Shown in pieces: positions 25,924 through 34,116 of a stretch of DNA of 56,872 nucleotides (the first letter of the stretch is position 1; each line of letters begins with the position of its first letter). This DNA comes from Chelatococcus reniformis. GTDB taxonomy: Bacteria; Pseudomonadota; Alphaproteobacteria; Rhizobiales; Beijerinckiaceae. The notes under the pieces are model-generated. The model did no database searches. It had not been told where the DNA came from and was given only the letters and a program-made list of their open reading frames with translations. The position numbers and the translations under genes were made by a program. Where the stretch lies: the NCBI RefSeq assembly GCF_014640075.1, contig NZ_BMGG01000003.1, forward strand, positions 10,885-67,756, read 5' to 3'.

Positions 25924-26367
25924 CTAGAGCCGCAGCATGCGCTCCTCGAGCTTCACCTTCAGCGTCCCCGGCACGCCCTCGCGGCCGCTGCTCGCCGCGA
26001 TGACGACATCATGGGTCGCGATGCACAGCCCGTCCTGGAAGGCCGCCGCTGCCATTTCGAACGAGCGATTGCCGATGCGGCTGACACCGATGCCGATCTT
26101 CACCAGCGGTCCGTAGCGACCCTCATGCAGGTAGGCGATCTGGACTGCGGCGACCACGATACGATGCTCCGCGAACTCCGGAAGCCGCTCACCGTCAGAC
26201 CCGTTCAGGAGATCAGCATTGAACCGCACCCGCGCTTCCTCGAAAAAGCGCGCGTAGGCGACGTTGTTGAGATGGCGGTTGGCGTCCATGTCGCCGAAGC
26301 GGGTGCTGACCTCGATCGCGTATGGGTAAATGGCCGGGTCGAGGCGCGTGGAGTCGGGCTTCTTCAT
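25924..26367 (-). CDS. Acyl-CoA thioesterase, 4HBT hotdog family
   Basis: A 147-residue hotdog-fold protein. The family signature is RFGDMDANRHLNNVAYARFFEEAR, in which the Asp of GDMDANRHLNN corresponds to the catalytic acid of 4-hydroxybenzoyl-CoA-type thioesterases. A beta-rich body follows (RIVVAAVQIAYLHEGRYG, VKIGIGVSRIGNRSFEM). It should hydrolyse an acyl-CoA in the cytoplasm; the substrate is not readable from sequence. It is a stand-alone gene on the minus strand, with a small zinc-binding gene upstream on the same strand 83 bases away. Confidence 0.85.
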   Translation of the reverse strand: MKKPDSTRLDPAIYPYAIEVSTRFGDMDANRHLNNVAYARFFEEARVRFNADLLNGSDGERLPEFAEHRIVVAAVQIAYLHEGRYGPLVKIGIGVSRIGNRSFEMAAAAFQDGLCIATHDVVIAASSGREGVPGTLKVKLEERMLRL

Positions 26368-26450
26368 GGCCCGCTCTTAACGTCGATCGCATCCCGCCGC
26401 TAGAGCCTCGGCCCCGGCAGCGACACCGGACGTGTGGAAGATTCCAACGC

Positions 26451-26777
26451 TTAGTCAATGAGATAAAACGGCAGCCTCGTTCGTGTCGGGGCAGCCCCGC
26501 TCCAGCTGCGGAGCAGGCGATCGCGCAGCGGTGCTTCCTCATCGACCGCCAGCGGGGGCATCACGAGGGCCGAAACGTCGTGCGCGGCGCAGATCACGTC
26601 AACCTCGACCTGCCAGCTCTCGCGCAACACGATCAGAAAACCGTGCGGGACGTGATCGATGCTCGCCTCCGCGTCGCCCTCCAAGTACGCCAGCGCCTCG
26701 GCGCGGGAGAAGCGCGCGATGCCCTCACGGCCACATCGAGGGCACTTCAGCGCGATTCCATTGCGACGCCCCGTCAT
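26451..26777 (-). CDS. Small hypothetical protein with a CPRCG motif
   Basis: A 108-residue protein from ATG 26777. It opens with MTGRRNGIALKCPRCGREG, a single CxxC that could be half a zinc site, and has a Cys again at VICAAHDV. The remainder is an alpha/beta mix (HVPHGFLIVLRESWQVEVDV, PLRDRLLRSWSG). I do not recognise the family. The alternative start at 26822 adds an acidic lead. The same-strand thioesterase gene follows, so the two may be co-transcribed. Confidence 0.55.
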   Translation of the reverse strand: MTGRRNGIALKCPRCGREGIARFSRAEALAYLEGDAEASIDHVPHGFLIVLRESWQVEVDVICAAHDVSALVMPPLAVDEEAPLRDRLLRSWSGAAPTRTRLPFYLID

Positions 26778-27016
26778 TGGGATGCGCTCGCGATCATCCG
26801 CATCGCCATCTTCCTGCCCCAAATGGTGTTCGCGGACTTCAGATCTTCAGAATCCGTCGAAATATTATGGCGATGAGAATAATACATTTGCGTCCGCGGC
26901 GCACGGCCGCACAACAGCTATGAATTATCGGCAAAAAGGCGTAGGGCAACAGCCCCTTTACCTCGATGTGGCGAAGCCATCGCCCGCCGGCGGCGATCCG
27001 GCGGGCGATGTTCCTG

Positions 27017-27718
27017 CTATCGAGCGCTGTCCGGACGCGGACGATGGCCGGCGGCGGTGACGTAGTCCGGCGCCGCAACTCCAGCAGGCAGCTTCGGATC
27101 CGGGATCGGGGGCTGGCGCTCGACCGTGAAGGGCAGCTCACCGGCCCAGCACGGCCAGCCGAGATCTTCCTCGTCGTCGAGCGGCGGCCCGCTGCGGATC
27201 TTCGCCGAGGCCTCGGCAATATCGATCTTGAGGACGCTCGTCGCCCGCATCTCCGCCTCGGTCGGTGCCCGCACCTGCGCCCAGCGTCCCGGGATGATGT
27301 GCTCGGACATGATTTCCAGGGCGCGCAGCTTTTCCTCGCCCTCCACCAGGCTCGCCTCCCCAAGCACGACGACCGAGCGGTAATTCATGGAATGGTTGAA
27401 GGCGGAGCGGGCAAGCACCAGGCCGTCGAGCAGGGTCACGGTCACGCAGATCGGCAGCGCGCGGCTCAAATGGCGCAGCGTGCGGCTGGCCGCCGAGCCA
27501 TGAATATAGAGCCGCCTCCCGTCTCGCCCAAAGCTCGTCGGAATGACATAGGGCTGCCCGTCGACGACGATGCCCACATGACATAGGAAGGTCGCGTCGA
27601 GGATCGCCGCCACCGTCTCGTGATCGTAGAAACCCCGTTGCGGCCTGCGGCGGACGGTGACCCTGCCGGTCCTGAGTTCGCCGTCTCTCTTGTTTGCGGT
27701 GCGAGTCATGGTCACCAT
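27017..27718 (-). CDS. Pyridoxamine 5'-phosphate oxidase-type flavin-binding protein
   Basis: A 233-residue protein of the split-barrel PPOX/NimA-like group. Diagnostic segments are RRRPQRGFYDHETVAAILDA at the front, LCHVGIVVDGQPYVIPTSFGR, the FMN-contacting LYIHGSAASRTLRHL, and VTVTLLDGLVLARSAFNHSMNYRSVVVLG. Such proteins bind FMN or a related flavin; reaction is unknown. It is divergent from a MocR-type regulator with about 105 bases between the starts, an arrangement repeatedly seen for MocR and PPOX pairs, so the regulator probably controls it. Start ATG 27718 or 27709; neither has a clear ribosome binding site. Confidence 0.8.
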   Translation of the reverse strand: MVTMTRTANKRDGELRTGRVTVRRRPQRGFYDHETVAAILDATFLCHVGIVVDGQPYVIPTSFGRDGRRLYIHGSAASRTLRHLSRALPICVTVTLLDGLVLARSAFNHSMNYRSVVVLGEASLVEGEEKLRALEIMSEHIIPGRWAQVRAPTEAEMRATSVLKIDIAEASAKIRSGPPLDDEEDLGWPCWAGELPFTVERQPPIPDPKLPAGVAAPDYVTAAGHRPRPDSAR

Positions 27719-27727
27719 CGCAGCTAA

Positions 27728-27750
27728 GAGCCCGTCACCGGCGCGGGCTC
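27728..27750. promoter_or_regulatory. Inverted repeat in the PPOX/MocR divergent promoter region
   Basis: GAGCCCG (27728-27734) and CGGGCTC (27744-27750) are perfect 7-bp arms around nine bases, ten bases before the ATG of the PPOX gene and 75 bases before the MocR start. It could be the regulator's operator or a hairpin in the PPOX leader. Confidence 0.35.
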
Positions 27751-27824
27751 CGATGTGCCGACGCTGCCGGCGTGGCAGGCCCTGGAGAAGATCCGCTTTC
27801 CGGTTATTGCGTGGAGCCATTTTG

Positions 27825-29297
27825 ATGCTCGTGGCCCTCGACGGGGCGGGCCCCGTCTATCAGCAGATCTACCGCGCTCTGCGCGAGAGGATCCTCACGC
27901 ACGCGCTGCCGGCGGGTACCCGTCTCGCATCGTCCCGCGCCATGGCGCGGGACCTGGGGGTCGCACGCAACACCGTCCTCCAGGCCTACGAGCAGCTCCT
28001 GGCCGAGGGCTATGTGGTCGGCCGGATCGGGGCGGGAACCTTCGTGGCCGACGAGTTGCCCGACAGCCTGACCGCGCCACCCATAGCCGCGGCCGAGCCC
28101 GTGCCCGCCGACCAGACCGAGTTCGGCCTCTCCGCTTACGCCCAACGGGCGCAGACGTGGCATTCGCCGCTGACCCCGCGCGCCCGTCCCCTGCGCTACG
28201 ATTTTCGCTATGGGCTCCCCGGCATCCGCGAGTTTCCCTTCGAAGTCTGGCGCCGGCTGCTCACGCGCCGGGCCCGCAACGCTGAGTTGGACACCTTCAC
28301 CTACGGTCCCCCTGAAGGACGCGCCGAGCTTCGGCACGCCATCGCCGGCTATCTCGGCCGGTCGCGCGGCGTCAGGTGCTCTCCCGAGCAGGTCATCATC
28401 GTCAACGGCTCGCAACAGGGGCTCGACCTCGTGGCGCGGGCGCTGCTCGACCCGGGCGACGTGGTCCTGATCGAGGAGCCGAGCTATCCCGGCGCCCGCG
28501 AGGTGTTTCGCGCGGCCGGTGCCCGCCTTGTCCTCGGCAGCGTCGACGCCGACGGGCTGACGCTCGACGGCCTGCCGCCCATCGCCAGACGCGCCCGCCT
28601 GGTCCACGTCACCCCCTCGCACCAGTTCCCGGGTGGGGCCGTGATGCCCCTGGCGCGCCGCCTGTCACTGCTGGCCTGGGCCAAGGCGACCGGCTGCTAC
28701 GTGGTGGAGGACGATTACGACAGCGAATTCCGCTACGACGGCCGCCCCGTCGAGGCGGTCCAGGCGCTCGACCGCTCCGGGCAGGTGATCTACCTCGGCA
28801 CCCTGTCGAAGACACTGTATCCGGCCTTGCGCATGGGTTACCTCGTGGTGCCGCCGACCCTGGTCGGCCCGTTGCGCACGATCAAGCTGCTGGCCGACCG
28901 GCATACCTCGACGTTGCAGCAGGACGTGCTGACCGACTTCATCGGCGAGGGTCACTTCGAGCGCCACCTGCGGCGCGCCCGCGTCAGCAACGGCCGGCGG
29001 AGAGCCGCCGTGATCGCGGCCGTCGAGCGCGAGTTCGGCGACAGGGTCGAGGTGCAGGGCGCCAACGCCGGCCTGCACCTGATGCTGTGGCTCAACGAGC
29101 ATGGGAGCGCCGAGCTGCCGGACGTCGTGGCTCGCGCCGAGGCGAGCGGCGTCGGCATCTATCCGGTCACCTCCTACTACGTCGAGCCGCCCCCGAGGGC
29201 CGGGCTGGTGCTCGGCTACGCGGCGCTGGACGAGGTTGAAATCGACCGCGGCATCGCGCTCCTTGCCCGCGCGCTCGCGTCGGCGAAGGCCGCATGA
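27825..29297 (+). CDS. MocR/PdxR-type transcriptional regulator (GntR + aminotransferase fold)
   Basis: A 490-residue fusion protein from ATG 27825. Residues 1-75 are a GntR winged helix (PVYQQIYRALRERILTHALP, then SSRAMARDLGVARNTVLQAYEQL). After a linker, residues 115-485 are a class I aminotransferase fold: YDFRYGLPGIREFP, NGSQQGLDLVARAL, EDDYDSEFRYDGRP, and LSKTLYPALRMGY, whose Lys329 should bind PLP. MocR regulators sense PLP or an amine through this domain and control nearby genes. The divergent PPOX gene is the obvious target. All PLP-site motifs are intact. Confidence 0.88.
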   Translation: MLVALDGAGPVYQQIYRALRERILTHALPAGTRLASSRAMARDLGVARNTVLQAYEQLLAEGYVVGRIGAGTFVADELPDSLTAPPIAAAEPVPADQTEFGLSAYAQRAQTWHSPLTPRARPLRYDFRYGLPGIREFPFEVWRRLLTRRARNAELDTFTYGPPEGRAELRHAIAGYLGRSRGVRCSPEQVIIVNGSQQGLDLVARALLDPGDVVLIEEPSYPGAREVFRAAGARLVLGSVDADGLTLDGLPPIARRARLVHVTPSHQFPGGAVMPLARRLSLLAWAKATGCYVVEDDYDSEFRYDGRPVEAVQALDRSGQVIYLGTLSKTLYPALRMGYLVVPPTLVGPLRTIKLLADRHTSTLQQDVLTDFIGEGHFERHLRRARVSNGRRRAAVIAAVEREFGDRVEVQGANAGLHLMLWLNEHGSAELPDVVARAEASGVGIYPVTSYYVEPPPRAGLVLGYAALDEVEIDRGIALLARALASAKAA

Positions 29298-29412
29298 ACG
29301 GAAGCCAGGCACGTGGCGATGCCGCGAAGCACCCAAACGCCGACCACTCCAGATCGACGGACCTGGAGTAATTCTGCGCGATTGGACGAACTCGTCCAAT
29401 CGACGAATGCTT

Positions 29413-29516
29413 TAGAGCGTTTTCGAGCGAAGTGGACGCCGGTTCGTGTGAAGAAAACTCGACAAATCAAACGAATAGAGCATTTCGGCGATTCGAAGAA
29501 ACGCGGAAATGCTCTA
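29413..29516. repeat. Palindromic repeat, copy 1 (104 bp)
   Basis: Starts TAGAGCGTTTTCGAGCGAAG and ends GGAAATGCTCTA. The right part is a perfect 11-bp stem, TAGAGCATTTC (29476-29486) with GAAATGCTCTA (29506-29516), around a 19-base loop. A left hairpin pairs GCGTTTTC with GAAAAC further on. Two more close copies lie at 33536-33639 and 50694-50797. The right edge provides the stop codon of the zinc-receptor gene (TAG on the minus strand, 29516-29514). Confidence 0.85.
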
Positions 29517-31718
29517 GAACCGCACCGAGGCGTAGGCCTTCACACCGCGGCCCGGCAACAGCACTTCGTCTTTCTTGAAGGAGACGCTGTTGCGGATGTC
29601 GTCGTTCAGCAGGTTGTCGCCGACAACGCCGAAGCTAACCTCCGTCAAACCGAACTGGTTGGCCGCGAGCTTGCGGGTATAGTTGACCTCAGCCTTGAGC
29701 AGGTTGTAGCCGGGCGTGCGGGTCTCGTAGGACGCCACGTCGTTCTGGGCGTAGGCGTGCAGCAGCCCGATCTTGGCGAACCATTCGTCGCTGCGGAAGT
29801 AGAGGGCACCGCCCAGCCGCTGCGGCGGCAGGCGCGGCACGTAGGTGCCGTCCGCGAACTTGGCCTGGACGATGTCGTACTGCCCCTCGACGCCGATGAC
29901 GCCGGCGCCAAGCGGCATGACGTCGTACTGCCCGATGACCTCGGCGCCTTTGAAGGTGGCGTTCTGCTGCGCGTAGGCGATCTGGGTGAGTTCGTCCTCG
30001 ACCCCGCAGGTGGCGAAGGTTTCCCCGCACATGATTCCGGTGAGACGCTTGTAGATGAAGCCCGAGAACTTCGTGTAATAGACGCTCGCTTCGAAGCGGA
30101 ACGGGCCGTCGCCCTTCTTGAGGCTGAACTCCACGGTCCTGGCCCGCTCGATGTTCAGGTTGGGGTCACCGATCTCGAAGGTGCCGGACGCTTCGTGCGG
30201 CCCCTTGGAGAACAGCTCGGGCGCGGACGGAGCCCGCTCCACGTATTGGGCGTTCAGCGTCGCCACGATGTTCCACCAGGGCAGCACCTTGAGGATGCCG
30301 GCGCTGATGCTCTTGGGGGCGAAATCGCGGTTGCGGTGCAATGTTTGAAGGGGATCCTCACTGGTGGGCAGATAGCTCCCGGGGAAGATGTCGGCCGTGC
30401 CGCTGATGCTGGCGCGCTCGATGCGGCCGGCGGCCTGGAGCTTCAAGGTATCGCTCAAGGCCAGCTCTTCGAACAGGTAGACGGCCGCGGTCTTGGTCTG
30501 GGCCGGCGCCAGCAGCCCGCCCGCCTCGCCCGAAGTGCCCAGACTCTGGTGCGCCACCTGCAGCCCGACCGAGCCGCTCAAAGCGCCGAAGGGCGTCGTG
30601 AAGGTCTTGTGCTGGACCTCCACCCGCGCCTCCTGCTCCTGGCTCTTGAACGTGCTGTGGATCTGATCCCCAAGAGCCGCAAGCGGCCCTTCCGCATGGT
30701 CGTGGTCGTGGTTGTGGTCATCCCCGTGATCGTGACCGTGCTCCGTGTGCGGGGCGCCGATCTCGAAGTGCCGGTAGTTGGAGGCACCGGCCCAAAAGCG
30801 GATGGCGTCGATGTATTCCGTGGGGGGGCGGATCTCGCCTTTCGCCACCACCTTGTCCTGCACCATGTCGATGCGCGTGCGGTTGGCCGCCGATTCGCCG
30901 CCCGGGATCTCATAGATGCTGTTCACGTGCGAATAGGCGATCCCGGCAAAACCGCTGTCGAGGATGACCGAGCCGCCAATGGCCACCCCTCTCGTGTCGA
31001 AGCCCGAATTCGCCTGGGTGCCGCCGGGGATGCGGTAGTCGCCGCCCTTCTGGGCGAAGTAGTCGGCATGGACGGCGACGTTGCCCGCCCCGGCATCGAT
31101 CGTACCGGCCGTATCGTAGCCCCGGTTGACCGAATTTACGCCGCCGGTGGCACGCGCCGTGATGCCGCCCGGCGGCAGTGCGCTCGGCACCCGGTTGTTC
31201 GTGACATCGACCACACCGCCGATCGCCTGCGAACCGAAGCGCAGCGTAGCCGGTCCGCGAATGATCTCGATTCGGTCCGCCGTCAGCGGATTGGTCGGCA
31301 CGCCGTGATCCTCGCCGAAGCTCGACACGTCGAAGGTGCTGACCCCGTTCTCCTGGAGACGCACGCGGAAATTGTCGAGGCCGCGGATGACCGGCCGGCC
31401 GGCGCCCGGCGCGAACGTCGTCGACGTCGTCCCGGGCTTGCTGAAGGTCACATCCCCCAGCGTCAGATACTGATTGCGCTCGATCTCGTTGCGCTCGACC
31501 ACCGTCACCGGCGCGAAGGTCCGGCTGGGAATGACGAGCAGGCCCGCCGGCACCTCGGCCGGCGCCGCACCAGTAGACGGCGCCACGATCGGGCTCGGCG
31601 CGCTCACCGTGATCTCCGGCAGCGCGACATCCTCGCCGCGGGCCGTCCCTGCAAGGCAGGTGAGCGGCACGCCAAGCGAGGCGACCAGACCGAGACGACG
31701 AGACCTGTTGAATGACAT
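29514..31718 (-). CDS. znuD: TonB-dependent outer-membrane receptor, ZnuD-like zinc uptake
   Basis: A 734-residue receptor with a signal peptide (MSFNRSRRLGLVASLGVPLT...). A plug domain (LTLGDVTFSKPGTTSTTFAP, VIRGLDNFRVRLQENGVSTF, IEIIRGPATLRFGSQAIGG) precedes a beta-barrel ending in the usual aromatic residue (AYASVRF). Near residues 325-345 is a His/Asp-rich loop (HTEHGHDHGDDHNHDHDH) like the metal-catching loop of Neisseria ZnuD. It should import zinc across the outer membrane using TonB energy. A Zur-box-like palindrome lies 14 bases before the start, supporting zinc regulation. Its stop codon is made by a repeat edge. No TonB or Znu transporter gene is adjacent. Confidence 0.88.
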   Translation of the reverse strand: MSFNRSRRLGLVASLGVPLTCLAGTARGEDVALPEITVSAPSPIVAPSTGAAPAEVPAGLLVIPSRTFAPVTVVERNEIERNQYLTLGDVTFSKPGTTSTTFAPGAGRPVIRGLDNFRVRLQENGVSTFDVSSFGEDHGVPTNPLTADRIEIIRGPATLRFGSQAIGGVVDVTNNRVPSALPPGGITARATGGVNSVNRGYDTAGTIDAGAGNVAVHADYFAQKGGDYRIPGGTQANSGFDTRGVAIGGSVILDSGFAGIAYSHVNSIYEIPGGESAANRTRIDMVQDKVVAKGEIRPPTEYIDAIRFWAGASNYRHFEIGAPHTEHGHDHGDDHNHDHDHAEGPLAALGDQIHSTFKSQEQEARVEVQHKTFTTPFGALSGSVGLQVAHQSLGTSGEAGGLLAPAQTKTAAVYLFEELALSDTLKLQAAGRIERASISGTADIFPGSYLPTSEDPLQTLHRNRDFAPKSISAGILKVLPWWNIVATLNAQYVERAPSAPELFSKGPHEASGTFEIGDPNLNIERARTVEFSLKKGDGPFRFEASVYYTKFSGFIYKRLTGIMCGETFATCGVEDELTQIAYAQQNATFKGAEVIGQYDVMPLGAGVIGVEGQYDIVQAKFADGTYVPRLPPQRLGGALYFRSDEWFAKIGLLHAYAQNDVASYETRTPGYNLLKAEVNYTRKLAANQFGLTEVSFGVVGDNLLNDDIRNSVSFKKDEVLLPGRGVKAYASVRF

Positions 31719-31731
31719 CGGCTACTCCAAA

Positions 31732-31751
31732 TGCAACGTTATTACATTGCA
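31732..31751 (-). promoter_or_regulatory. Zur-box-like operator of the zinc receptor gene
   Basis: TGCAACGTTATTACATTGCA is a 20-bp palindrome with eight of ten pairs matching. It resembles the proteobacterial Zur consensus, which centres on a GTTATA/TATAAC-type core with AATG/CATT flanks. It ends 14 bases upstream of the receptor ATG, where a repressor would block transcription. Zur represses zinc-uptake genes when zinc is plentiful. The match is by eye, not by matrix. Confidence 0.6.
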
Positions 31752-31842
31752 GATGAAAGATCGCCGTCAACCCAATTCATGCCGCACGCGCGGCTCGATC
31801 ACCCGATGCGGCATTTCCGCAACGTTCGGGAACACCCGCCGT

Positions 31843-32013
31843 TCAGCTCGAGCGCCGACCCTTGCCGAACGCCCAGAATTTGGCAACGCGCCTGCGCGCC
31901 TCGGCCGCCGTCTTCGCTTGCCGCTTGCGCGCCTCTCTCAGCCAGGCCGAGCGGGCCCGACCAGCAACCGCATTGGCGCCGCTCAACCAGGCGCTCATCC
32001 ACGGGTTCCTCAT
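31843..32013 (-). CDS. 56-residue Rhizobiales-type small protein
   Basis: Begins MRNPWMSAWLSGANAVAGRA and ends in a basic helix (KRQAKTAAEARRRVAKFWAFG). The opening xRNPWMSxWLSxANxxxGxAR is a pattern I associate with short Rhizobiales proteins of unknown function, sometimes near polyhydroxyalkanoate or acyl-CoA genes. A thiolase gene lies 235 bases away in divergent orientation, which fits loosely. It is easily missed because it is only 56 residues. No clear ribosome binding site was seen. Confidence 0.55.
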   Translation of the reverse strand: MRNPWMSAWLSGANAVAGRARSAWLREARKRQAKTAAEARRRVAKFWAFGKGRRSS

Positions 32014-32247
32014 GACCGACCTCCGGCTGCGAGCGATCGGACGTATGCTATCACGCCAGGATGGCGGCTGCTCCGCGGCGGCGCCGGCGGGCACCGCTTG
32101 ACCTCTCCGGTGTGGTCGGGCAGTACGCCTCGCGCCTGCAGGATCGATGGCGTTCGCCTTGAAGCCGAGCCGAAAACGCAACAGATTCCCGGCATATCGT
32201 CCGCCGCCGGCGTTGCTTTCCGGCCAGCCCGAATGGGAGCCACGATC

Positions 32248-33477
32248 ATGAATCCTCAGCCCAAAGGTCTTCGCCGCGCAGCGATCGTGACGCCGCTGCG
32301 CACCGCGGTCGGCAAGTTTCAGGGCGGGCTCGCCGGCATGTCGGCCGGCGACCTCGGCGCCGTCATCATCAAGGCGCTGGTCGAGCGCACCAAGATCGAT
32401 CCGGAGCGGATCGACGACGTCGTCTTCGCCCAGGGCTACGGCAACGGCGAAGCGCCCTGCATCGCGCGCTGGTCGCTCTTGGCCGCCGGCCTGCCGATCT
32501 CCGTCCCCGGCTATCAGCTCGACCGGCGCTGCGGCTCGGGCCTGCAGGCGGTCATCGACGCCGCCATGATGGTGCAGACCGGTGTCGCGGACGTGGTCAT
32601 CGCCGGCGGGGTCGAGAGCATGAGCAACGTCGAGTATTATTCGACCGACATGCGCGGCGGCGCCCGCTCCGGCTCGGTCACGCTGCACGACCGGCTGACG
32701 CGCGGCCGGGTGATGAGCCAGCCGATCAGCCGCTTCGGCGTCATCACCGGCATGATCGAGACGGCCGAAAACCTCGCCAAGGACTACGGCATCTCCCGCG
32801 AAGCGTGCGACGTCTACGCAGCTGCGAGCCATCGGCGCGCCACGGCCGCGTGGGCCGAGGGCAAGTTCGCCGACGAGCTGGTGCCCGTGGCGGTACCGCA
32901 GCGGCGCGGCGAGCCGATCGTCTTCGATCACGACGAGGGCATTCGCTCCGATGCGACGCCGGAGAGCCTCGGGCAGCTCAGGCCGATCGAGAAGGGCGGC
33001 GTCGTCACCGCCGGCAACGCCAGCCAGCAGAACGATGCCGCGTCGGCCTGCCTGGTGGTCGCCGAGGACAAGCTCGCCGAATTGAACCTCGACCCGATGG
33101 GCTGGTTCGTGGCCTGGGCCGCGGCAGGCTGCGAACCCTCGCGCATGGGCATCGGGCCGGTGCCGGCGGTCGAGCGGCTGTTCGGCCGCACGGGGCTCAC
33201 CTGGGACGACATCGACCTGGTCGAGCTGAACGAGGCGTTCGCCTCGCAGGTGCTGGCCGTGCTCAAGGGCTGGCAGTGGCCCGACCAGTCGCCCTTGCAC
33301 GAGCGGCTGAACGTCAACGGTTCCGGCATCTCCCTGGGGCATCCGATCGGCGCCACCGGCGGCCGCATCCTGGCCAACCTGATGCACGAACTGAAGCGCC
33401 GTGACGGGCGTTACGGGTTGGAGACCATGTGCATCGGCGGCGGCCAGGGCATCGCCGCCGTGTTCGAGCGCGCCTGA
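32248..33477 (+). CDS. Acetyl-CoA acetyltransferase (thiolase)
   Basis: A 409-residue thiolase from ATG 32248 (an in-frame ATG at 32233 is also possible). Catalytic motifs are complete: the nucleophile Cys95 in RRCGSGLQAV, the NEAFASQVLAV motif, the GHPIGATGGR His, and the second Cys in CIGGGQG near the end. N-terminal RRAAIVTPLRTAVGKFQGGL is typical. It joins or splits acetoacetyl-CoA-type substrates in the cytoplasm. It has its own strong terminator downstream and no operon partner, so a stand-alone beta-ketothiolase role, for instance in polyester or ketone-body metabolism, is possible. Confidence 0.92.
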   Translation: MNPQPKGLRRAAIVTPLRTAVGKFQGGLAGMSAGDLGAVIIKALVERTKIDPERIDDVVFAQGYGNGEAPCIARWSLLAAGLPISVPGYQLDRRCGSGLQAVIDAAMMVQTGVADVVIAGGVESMSNVEYYSTDMRGGARSGSVTLHDRLTRGRVMSQPISRFGVITGMIETAENLAKDYGISREACDVYAAASHRRATAAWAEGKFADELVPVAVPQRRGEPIVFDHDEGIRSDATPESLGQLRPIEKGGVVTAGNASQQNDAASACLVVAEDKLAELNLDPMGWFVAWAAAGCEPSRMGIGPVPAVERLFGRTGLTWDDIDLVELNEAFASQVLAVLKGWQWPDQSPLHERLNVNGSGISLGHPIGATGGRILANLMHELKRRDGRYGLETMCIGGGQGIAAVFERA

Positions 33478-33501
33478 GGCCGAGTTCAGCACTTCCCTCG
33501 C

Positions 33502-33528
33502 CACGGCCGGGCTGTTTGCCCGGCCGTG
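33502..33528 (+). terminator. Strong hairpin terminator after the thiolase gene
   Basis: CACGGCCGGGC pairs perfectly with GCCCGGCCGTG (11 bp) around a TGTTT loop, 24 bases after the thiolase stop. It is followed by AGTCGTTT, a weak U-tract, then directly by a palindromic repeat copy. Confidence 0.75.
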
Positions 33529-33535
33529 AGTCGTT

Positions 33536-33639
33536 TAGAGCGTTTTCGAGCGAAGTGGACGCCGGTTCGCGTGAAGAAAACGCGACAAATCAAACAGATA
33601 GTGCATTTCGGCGATTCGAAGAAACGCGGAAATGCACTA
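33536..33639. repeat. Palindromic repeat, copy 2 (104 bp)
   Basis: Same family as the copy at 29413. Its right hairpin is TAGTGCATTTC (33599-33609) with GAAATGCACTA (33629-33639). Compared with copy 1 the second variable base pair is T-A instead of A-T on both arms, keeping the stem perfect. It lies between the thiolase terminator and the ArsR operon and touches no gene. Confidence 0.88.
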
Positions 33640-33786
33640 GATGGTTCGCTTGCGCGCGGCCGCCCACCCCGTGCGGCCGGCGCCACCATGGCCCGGCGCC
33701 GGGCTCGCTCGCCAATCTGGCGGCTCCGGTGATCGATCATTAAACCGATCGGTTGACAATCGGCCGCCGCCGCCATATTCAACCGC

Positions 33787-34116
33787 ATGGTTGAGCAACT
33801 CGACGCTACGTTCCAAGCCTTGGCCGACCCGACCCGGCGCGCGATGTTGGCGAGCCTGGCACTTGGCGAACGCTCGGTCGGCGAGTTGGCCAAGCCGTTG
33901 GCTATGAGTTTCGCCGGCGCCTCCAAGCATGTGAAGGTGCTCGAGAGCGCTGGCCTCATTGCCCGGCGCAAGGTGGGCCGCACGCAGATCTGCCGCCTGC
34001 GCTCCGAGCCACTGGCCGAAGCGCAGGCTTGGCTCGGGCAGTGGCAACGGTTCTGGGACAACCGTCTCGACCGGCTCAAGGCCTTGCTGAACGACGAAGC
34101 GGAGGAGCGCAGATGA
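33787..34116 (+). CDS. ArsR-family transcriptional regulator
   Basis: A 109-residue winged-helix protein. ATFQALADPTRRAMLASLAL opens the domain; the recognition helix is in LAKPLAMSFAGASKHVKVLESAGLI, followed by the beta-wing RRKVGRTQICRL. No metal-binding Cys pair (CxC) is present, so this is the metal-independent ArsR type usually paired with SRPBCC proteins. Its TGA overlaps the next ATG (ATGA), so it heads an operon with the VOC and SRPBCC genes and probably autoregulates it. Confidence 0.9.
   Translation: MVEQLDATFQALADPTRRAMLASLALGERSVGELAKPLAMSFAGASKHVKVLESAGLIARRKVGRTQICRLRSEPLAEAQAWLGQWQRFWDNRLDRLKALLNDEAEERR

Noticed and set aside
30685-30750. Repetitive GTGGTCGTGGTCG-like stretch considered as a tandem repeat or CRISPR
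   Set aside because: It is simply the codons of the His/Asp-rich loop of the zinc receptor; no spacers or regular repeat units exist, and no CRISPR array was seen anywhere in the window.
29313-31715. 800-codon plus-strand frame opposite the zinc receptor
   Set aside because: The minus strand encodes a complete TonB receptor with signal peptide and operator.
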